Source: Novosphingobium sp. 18050 (GTDB lineage: Bacteria; Pseudomonadota; Alphaproteobacteria; Sphingomonadales; Sphingomonadaceae). Taken from it: a stretch of 64,000 bases of DNA. The notes under the pieces were generated by a model. It was given only the letters and a program-made list of their open reading frames with translations. It ran no database searches and was not told the DNA's origin. Location of the stretch: NCBI RefSeq assembly GCF_902706195.1, contig NZ_CACSJO010000022.1, positions 19,017 through 83,016 on the forward strand, in the 5' to 3' direction. Within the stretch, counting starts at the first letter, position 1, and the number at the start of each line of letters is the position of its first letter. The position numbers and the translations under genes are program-made. Below, piece after piece: positions 59,037 through 64,000 of this stretch.

Positions 59037-60595
59037 CAGACGGCTGCCACCTCTGGCATTTCAAGGCGTGGGAAGACGCCAACGGGCTTGTCGACCTTGT
59101 AGCCCGTAGCGACCAGTGTGGCGAACCAGCCCTTGTCGGCCAGCGCTGCGTAATTGCGCGCTTCGGGGGCCAGGGCCATTTGGTCGAGCAGGGCGTCGAT
59201 CGATGCAGGCACCACGGGGCGCACCGCGATGGCAAGGTCGCGCACGACGCGGAAAAGCGTCATCAGCACGGCTTCCATGCGGGCCGGGTCGGTCTTGCGC
59301 AGGGTCCAGGGGGCCTGCTCGTCCACATACTGGTTGCAGGCGAAGACTGCGCGCATCCAGGCGTCGAGGCCGTTGCTGAAGTCCAGCGCATCGAAGGCGG
59401 TGCGCAGTCCGGCAATGCCCTCAGCGACGGCGGCGAAAAGCGCGGCGTCGGCTTGGGTTTCGGGCAAGCCAGCCTTAACTTCGCCATCCATGTTCTTGAA
59501 GATCATGGACAAGCTGCGCTGAGCAAGATTGCCGAAACTGTTGGCTAGTTCGGCGTTCGCACGCGTCACGATCGCCTCGTGCGACCAAGAACCGTCTTGG
59601 CCGAACGCGACTTCGCGCAGCAGGAAGTAGCGGACTGCGTCCACGCCGAAGGTTTCCGCAAGCCCGATCGGATCGGTAACGTTGCCCAGCGATTTCGATT
59701 CCTTCTGGCCGCGGTTCAGCAGGAAGCCGTGGCCGAAGACCTGCTTGGGCACCGGCAGTTCGGCGCTCATCAGGAATGCTGGCCAGTAGACCGTGTGGAA
59801 ACGTACGATATCCTTGCCGATCAGGTGCAGGTCTGCGGGCCAGAATTTCGCGTAATCGCCGTTCTCGTCAGGGAAGCCGAGGCCGGTGATATAGTTCGTC
59901 AGGGCATCGACCCAGACGTACATCACATGGTTATCGCTGCCGGGCACCTTGATGCCCCAGTCGAAGCTGGTGCGCGATACCGAGAGATCCCGCAGGCCGC
60001 CCTCGACGAAGCGCAGGATTTCGTTCCTGCGGCTGTCGGGACGGATGAAATCGCTCGATCCGTAAAGGTCGAGCAGCTTGTCCTGATATTTCGAAAGGCG
60101 GAAGAACCACGATTCCTCGACGGTCCACTCCACGGGCGTGCCTTGGGGGGACAGCTTTTCGCCGCCCTCGCCTGCGACGAGTTCACTTTCGTCGTAGTAG
60201 GCTTCGTCGCGCACCGAGTACCAACCCTCGTAGCGGTCGAGGTAGAGGTCGCCGGCAGCCTCCATGCGCTTCCACAGTTCCTGCGTCGCGGCATGGTGGC
60301 GCGGCTCGGTTGTGCGGATGAAGACATCGTATCCGATGTTAAGCGTATCGCACATGTCACGGAAATGCTGTGACATTTCCGTCGCCAGATCGGCCGGTGT
60401 CATGTCAAGATCGCGAGCCTTCTGGGCCATCTTCAGGCCATGCTCGTCGGTGCCGGTCTGGAAGCGTACGTCGAAACCTTCCGCCTTCTTGAAGCGGGCG
60501 ACGACGTCGGCGGCGATCGCCTCGTAGGCGTGGCCGATGTGCGGCTTACCGTTCGGGTAGCTGATCGCAGTCGTAATGTAATAGGGCTCGCCCAT
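59036..60595 (-). CDS. metG: Methionyl-tRNA synthetase
   Basis: A 519-residue class I aminoacyl-tRNA synthetase. HIGH motif: YPNGKPHIGHAYE; KMSKS motif: KESKSLGN (Lys-Ser variant). No Cys4 zinc knuckle is seen in the connecting peptide and no C-terminal tRNA-binding EMAP domain is present, which suits the shorter MetG type. Terminal helices for the anticodon follow. TatD follows with a 1-bp overlap. Confidence 0.95.
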   Translation of the reverse strand: MGEPYYITTAISYPNGKPHIGHAYEAIAADVVARFKKAEGFDVRFQTGTDEHGLKMAQKARDLDMTPADLATEMSQHFRDMCDTLNIGYDVFIRTTEPRHHAATQELWKRMEAAGDLYLDRYEGWYSVRDEAYYDESELVAGEGGEKLSPQGTPVEWTVEESWFFRLSKYQDKLLDLYGSSDFIRPDSRRNEILRFVEGGLRDLSVSRTSFDWGIKVPGSDNHVMYVWVDALTNYITGLGFPDENGDYAKFWPADLHLIGKDIVRFHTVYWPAFLMSAELPVPKQVFGHGFLLNRGQKESKSLGNVTDPIGLAETFGVDAVRYFLLREVAFGQDGSWSHEAIVTRANAELANSFGNLAQRSLSMIFKNMDGEVKAGLPETQADAALFAAVAEGIAGLRTAFDALDFSNGLDAWMRAVFACNQYVDEQAPWTLRKTDPARMEAVLMTLFRVVRDLAIAVRPVVPASIDALLDQMALAPEARNYAALADKGWFATLVATGYKVDKPVGVFPRLEMPEVAAV

Positions 60596-60688
60596 GCGGC
60601 GTCGCGCTTTCTATCTGATGTTTAATGTTCAAAGCTCATGTATTTTCTGAAGAAGGTGCCGCATCATTCGACCCTTCGCGAAAATACG

Positions 60689-61657
60689 CTAGCGAGCCGC
60701 TTCTCTAGGCATCGCGGCCGAGGCCAGCAACCCGCCAATTTCCATTATAAGGAGCCCGGCGTCGAAATTGTAGGTGGAGGCTTGGGTCGACAGCTTCGTC
60801 AGGACGCCGTGCGCTTCGATGATTTTCATCTGCCGGGCGCGCGAGGCGTCGCGAAGCTGGTGGACTAGCACTGAGCGCGCCAGTTCCAGTGTGGCGATCT
60901 GGCGGTTGCGAGCCGGGCGGGCGCCCATCTCGTCGGCAAGAAGCCCGCGCAAGTGGAACTGGGCGTCTCCCTCGCGCAGGATACGCAGCATCAGGCGGTG
61001 AATACCGCCAAGCTCATGCTCGACGAAATCGAGCGCGACGCCGGGCGAGCCGTGTGAAGCGGCGATAGCGGCGCCGCGCGCAGCGGCATCTGCCTGAGGA
61101 GCTGCTTGCTGGATCATCGTGTCGAGTTCCTCCGCGCCCAGCGCGGCGAAGCGCAGGACACGGCAGCGCGAGCGGACGGTGGGCAGCAGGCGGCCGGGCT
61201 GGTGCGTCAGAAGCAGGAAATAGGTGCCGAAAGGCGGCTCCTCCAGCGCCTTGAGCAGGGCGTTGACGGCGCCCTTCTCCATGTCGTCGGCCGGATCGAT
61301 GATGATCGCGCGCTTTTCGCCCAAGGTGGGTTTGGTGACGAGGCGACGGATCATGGCGCGCACCTGGTCGACGGTGATGTTGCGCTTGGTCTGGTACGGC
61401 TTGCCTTCAGCTTTCTTCTTCGCCTCGTCATCGTTGGCGGGAAGGTGTTCGAGGGTCAGGATATCAGGATGGCCATCGACCTCGGGCAACGGTTGCCCCG
61501 GGAGGCGCACCAGTTGGGCAGCGGCGGCACGGGCAAAAGCGCGCTTACCCAGTCCCTTGGCGCCGCTCAGCAGCCAGGCATGGTGCATCCGTTCGGAAGC
61601 GACGGCGGACAGCCATTCCTGCCACGCCGCTTCCTGGCCGATGAAAGATGCGTTCAT
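60689..61657 (-). CDS. holB: DNA polymerase III delta-prime subunit
   Basis: A 322-residue clamp-loader subunit of the AAA+ family. Walker A-like SGAKGLGKRAF, the VNALLKALEEPP helix, and the SRC arginine-finger motif (TVRSRCRVLRF) are visible. It loads the sliding clamp onto DNA. Its start overlaps the tmk stop by 4 bp; metG follows after 93 bp. Confidence 0.92.
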   Translation of the reverse strand: MNASFIGQEAAWQEWLSAVASERMHHAWLLSGAKGLGKRAFARAAAAQLVRLPGQPLPEVDGHPDILTLEHLPANDDEAKKKAEGKPYQTKRNITVDQVRAMIRRLVTKPTLGEKRAIIIDPADDMEKGAVNALLKALEEPPFGTYFLLLTHQPGRLLPTVRSRCRVLRFAALGAEELDTMIQQAAPQADAAARGAAIAASHGSPGVALDFVEHELGGIHRLMLRILREGDAQFHLRGLLADEMGARPARNRQIATLELARSVLVHQLRDASRARQMKIIEAHGVLTKLSTQASTYNFDAGLLIMEIGGLLASAAMPREAAR

Positions 61658-62304
61658 TCGCCGGGCGCCAGTTGCGCATCCAGCGCGGCGAGCACAAGCG
61701 CGTGGGTCGACTGCGGGTCGCCGTTACCGTCGATGCGGGCGAAGCGAGCCGGTTCGGCATCGGCAAAGGTTGAAAAGGCACCGGCAACGCGTGCGTGGTA
61801 GGCGCTATCGCGGCCGCCGATCCGGTCTGATCCGTCCGTGTCGCGCAAGGTCAGGCGATTGACTGCGACTTCGGGAGACACTTCGACCAGCAGGGTCAGG
61901 TCGGGCAAGAGACCCTCGCTGCCGATCTGGTGGAGCAAGCCGATATCGGCGTCGGACAATCCGCTGCCGCCACCCTGGTATGCCCGGCTCGAATCGAGAT
62001 AACGGTCGCAGATCACCCAGGCGCCGCGCGCCAAGGCCGGGCGTATCAGGCGGTGCACGTGATCAGAGCGCGCAGCCGCGAACAGCAGTGCTTCGGCGCG
62101 CGGATTCCAGCTTTCGCCATGATCGCCCTCGACGCCGTCGAGCAGCAGGGCGCGGACGGCCTCCGCTCCCGGCGTGCCGCCCGGCTCGCGGGTAATCACG
62201 ACTTCCAGCCCACGTTCGCGCAGGGCCTCAGCCAGCAGGCGGGCCTGCGTGGACTTGCCAGCCCCCTCGCCGCCTTCGAGCGCGATGAATCTTCCCTGCA
62301 TCAT
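61654..62304 (-). CDS. tmk: Thymidylate kinase
   Basis: A 216-residue kinase that phosphorylates dTMP. P-loop GGEGAGKSTQ, DR(Y/H) motif CDRYLDSSRAYQG, and the LID region with DGSDRIGGRDS are present. Starts at the ATG whose bases overlap the dacA stop (ATGA at 62301-62304). Confidence 0.94.
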   Translation of the reverse strand: MMQGRFIALEGGEGAGKSTQARLLAEALRERGLEVVITREPGGTPGAEAVRALLLDGVEGDHGESWNPRAEALLFAAARSDHVHRLIRPALARGAWVICDRYLDSSRAYQGGGSGLSDADIGLLHQIGSEGLLPDLTLLVEVSPEVAVNRLTLRDTDGSDRIGGRDSAYHARVAGAFSTFADAEPARFARIDGNGDPQSTHALVLAALDAQLAPGE

Positions 62305-63458
62305 GTGAAAAGGTTGATAAGCCCGTTCCACAGCCTGTCCAGCGTGCCGGCCTTGCCGACATCACGCCCGGCGTAGAGCGGCACGCGGCCCGGTGCGAGG
62401 CCGGCAACGCGGATTTCCAGTTCGCCTACCTGCTCGCCCTTGCGAACCGGGGCAACAATCGGCCCGCGATAGTGGACGGCGAGCGTGATGCCGGGCTTAC
62501 TGCCGCGTGCGATAGTAGCGTGGACTTCGCGGTTGGCGACGAGCGGCAGCGTGCGCGCGTCTCCGCCCTGAATGCGGGCCTGCGCTACTGTCTGCCCCTG
62601 ATCGAATAGATGGCGCGTATCCCAGGCAGTAAAGCCCCATTCGAGCAGCGCCTTTGCAGCATCGTCGCGCACCTTGGGCAGCGGTGAACCGGCCAGCACC
62701 ATGACGAGGCGGCGTCCACCACGCTCGGCAGTACCGAGGAAGTTGTAGCCAGCCTCGCGGGTGTAGCCGGTTTTGATGCCGTCGGCCCCGGGCACGACGC
62801 CTACCGTCGGGTCATGGCTGCGCATGGCGACATCGCGCCAGAGCCAGCGCTTGTGCCCGGAAAACTCACGGTAAAGATCGGGGTAGCGGGTGATCATCGC
62901 ATCAGCGAGGCGCACCAGATCGCGGGCGGTGACGTAAGTGTTGCCCTCATCCATCCAGCCATTGGGCGTATTGTAATGGCTGCGCGTCATGCCGAGCCGG
63001 CGAGCGGCGTCATTCATCTTCGCCGTCCATCCCGCAACGCTGCCCGCGTAACCCTCGCCCAGCACGATCGACGCGTCGTTTGCGGATGCGGTCATGATCC
63101 CGTGGAGCAGATCGCGAGTTGTTGGAAAATCCTTCGTCGTCAGGTACATATTTGTACCTTTTGCAAACCATTCACGCTCCGTCTCGGGGCGTTCGTTGAA
63201 TTTGCGATCCATGCTGAGGCGGCCTGCGCCGATCTCCTCGAAGGCGACGTAGGCGGTCATCACCTTGGTTACCGAAGCGGGTAGGAACGGCGTGTCCGGG
63301 TGTCGCTGTTCCAGCACCTGGCCCGATCCCAGGTCGACAAGGATGCTTACCGGGATACGTGCCAGCTGGGCCGGCGGAGTGGGTATGGCTGCCCCGGCGG
63401 CGCTGGCGGGCAACGCGACGGCAAGGACGAGCTTCAGAGCATTCAGACTGGACTTCAA
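62301..63458 (-). CDS. dacA: D-alanyl-D-alanine carboxypeptidase (penicillin-binding)
   Basis: A 385-residue serine peptidase with an N-terminal signal peptide (about 1-23). Active-site motifs are SVTK (nucleophile Ser), SAN (SANDAS) and KTG (GIKTGYT). The C-terminal region (GREQVGE-like beta domain) resembles PBP5. It trims D-Ala from peptidoglycan stem peptides. The SPOR-domain protein gene precedes it. Confidence 0.93.
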   Translation of the reverse strand: MKSSLNALKLVLAVALPASAAGAAIPTPPAQLARIPVSILVDLGSGQVLEQRHPDTPFLPASVTKVMTAYVAFEEIGAGRLSMDRKFNERPETEREWFAKGTNMYLTTKDFPTTRDLLHGIMTASANDASIVLGEGYAGSVAGWTAKMNDAARRLGMTRSHYNTPNGWMDEGNTYVTARDLVRLADAMITRYPDLYREFSGHKRWLWRDVAMRSHDPTVGVVPGADGIKTGYTREAGYNFLGTAERGGRRLVMVLAGSPLPKVRDDAAKALLEWGFTAWDTRHLFDQGQTVAQARIQGGDARTLPLVANREVHATIARGSKPGITLAVHYRGPIVAPVRKGEQVGELEIRVAGLAPGRVPLYAGRDVGKAGTLDRLWNGLINLFT

Positions 63459-63521
63459 GATCCGTATTCTCCCGCGCGTCCGCCGGACGCCTGGCTTTCT
63501 ACCGCACGGGAGCCATGAAGG

Positions 63522-64000
63522 TCAGTCCGCGCTCTGGATTCGTGCGTCCCTATAACCTGCACCCTTTGCCTTCTCCAGCGCCTGCGCAGCTTGTGCACGG
63601 TTGCTGTAAGGGCCGAGGCGCACGCGCCAGAATTTCCCGGCCTGCGAAACGCTCGCACCAAGCTGCCAGGCGATTTTGCGCGCAGAAGGCTCGGACGAGA
63701 ATGCAGCCACCTGGACGACAAACGCCCCCTTGGCGGCTGCGGCATTCGGAACTGCTGTCTTTGGAGCAGCGGGCTTGGAAACAGGCGGCTTTGATGCAGT
63801 TGGTTTCGGTGCCGCAGTACCGCTGGCCGACGCCTGTGTAGGAGATTTGGGCGTAGCGGCAGGCGGCCGCCTGGCAGGCTGGACCGGGGGCGTGCCTACC
63901 GGCGGCATGGCAGCAGGTGCCTTCGTCTGCGCAGGCTTCGCCGCTGCGGGCTTGAGGGCCAATGCCCCTTCGCCCACAGGCAAGGACGGAGGTGTAGGCG
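63522..64000 (-). CDS. SPOR-domain protein, 3' part (RlpA-like, truncated by window edge)
   Basis: The frame is open through the window end, so only the C-terminal about 159 residues are seen. A Pro/Ala/Lys/Thr linker precedes a C-terminal SPOR domain (about last 75 residues: AFVVQVAAFSSEPSARKIAWQ, VRLGPYSNRAQAAQALEKAKGAGY). SPOR domains bind denuded septal peptidoglycan. Immediately upstream of dacA, it is most likely a septal lytic transglycosylase of the RlpA type; the catalytic domain is outside the window. Confidence 0.78.
   Translation of the reverse strand, partial: PTPPSLPVGEGALALKPAAAKPAQTKAPAAMPPVGTPPVQPARRPPAATPKSPTQASASGTAAPKPTASKPPVSKPAAPKTAVPNAAAAKGAFVVQVAAFSSEPSARKIAWQLGASVSQAGKFWRVRLGPYSNRAQAAQALEKAKGAGYRDARIQSAD

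Overview
The window is a chromosomal stretch of an alphaproteobacterium, most likely a sphingomonad and probably Novosphingobium or a close relative. This rests on GC-rich coding DNA, a TonB-dependent receptor beside a TPR-sulfotransferase, ntrB-ntrC-ntrY-ntrX followed by hfq-hflX, a fused ispDF, a pyruvate dehydrogenase E1-beta that carries its own lipoyl domain, and an Hfq with two Sm domains in one chain. The genus is inferred, not proven. No tRNA, rRNA, CRISPR array, insertion sequence or prophage gene was found; almost everything is dense coding sequence with short spacers.

Layout. 0-5 kb: end of a Nudix hydrolase, an archaeal/eukaryal-type prolyl-tRNA synthetase, a DUF805 membrane protein and RNase R, then an inverted pair of REP-like repeats. 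5-9.2 kb: universal stress protein (minus strand) and an operon of PDH E2, two tandem hotdog thioesterases (one without the catalytic Asp) and dihydrolipoyl dehydrogenase, closed by a perfect hairpin terminator. 9.2-15.3 kb: PilZ protein, GNAT acetyltransferase divergent from acetyl-CoA synthetase with an FNR/FixK-like box between them, and a translationally coupled pair of exported hydrolases (M20 peptidase and amidohydrolase). 15.4-16.6 kb: a family 2 glycosyltransferase.

16.6-25.6 kb is the main accessory region: a Rieske oxygenase translationally coupled to a phytoene-desaturase-like FAD oxidoreductase, divergent from a BetI-like TetR regulator, with a perfect palindromic operator in the 36-bp gap; then a TonB-dependent receptor coupled to an APC permease, and a TPR-sulfotransferase. 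It reads as an uptake and oxidation system for an unidentified, possibly amine-containing, compound.

26-43 kb is mostly housekeeping: DEAD-box RNA helicase, Gre-family factor with an ABC-F ATPase, an FtsB/DivIC-like division protein followed by pdhA-pdhB, an NDUFAF6-like protein, an EF-hand protein, trmFO, a YhhN protein, DUF952 coupled to gyrA, a secreted repeat protein and beta-carbonic anhydrase. 43-57 kb: lipA (which supplies lipoate to the PDH and other 2-oxoacid complexes), a COQ10/START protein, a CinA-type amidase, ispDF, then dusB-ntrB-ntrC-ntrY-ntrX-hfq-hflX, linking nitrogen and redox two-component control to RNA regulation. 57-64 kb: mazG and a compact minus-strand cluster that reads, in transcription order, SPOR-domain protein, dacA, tmk, holB, metG, TatD hydrolase, MBL hydrolase and a small membrane protein.

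PDH genes occur at two loci about 22 kb apart (E2/E3 and E1-alpha/E1-beta), and their lipoyl domains are nearly identical.
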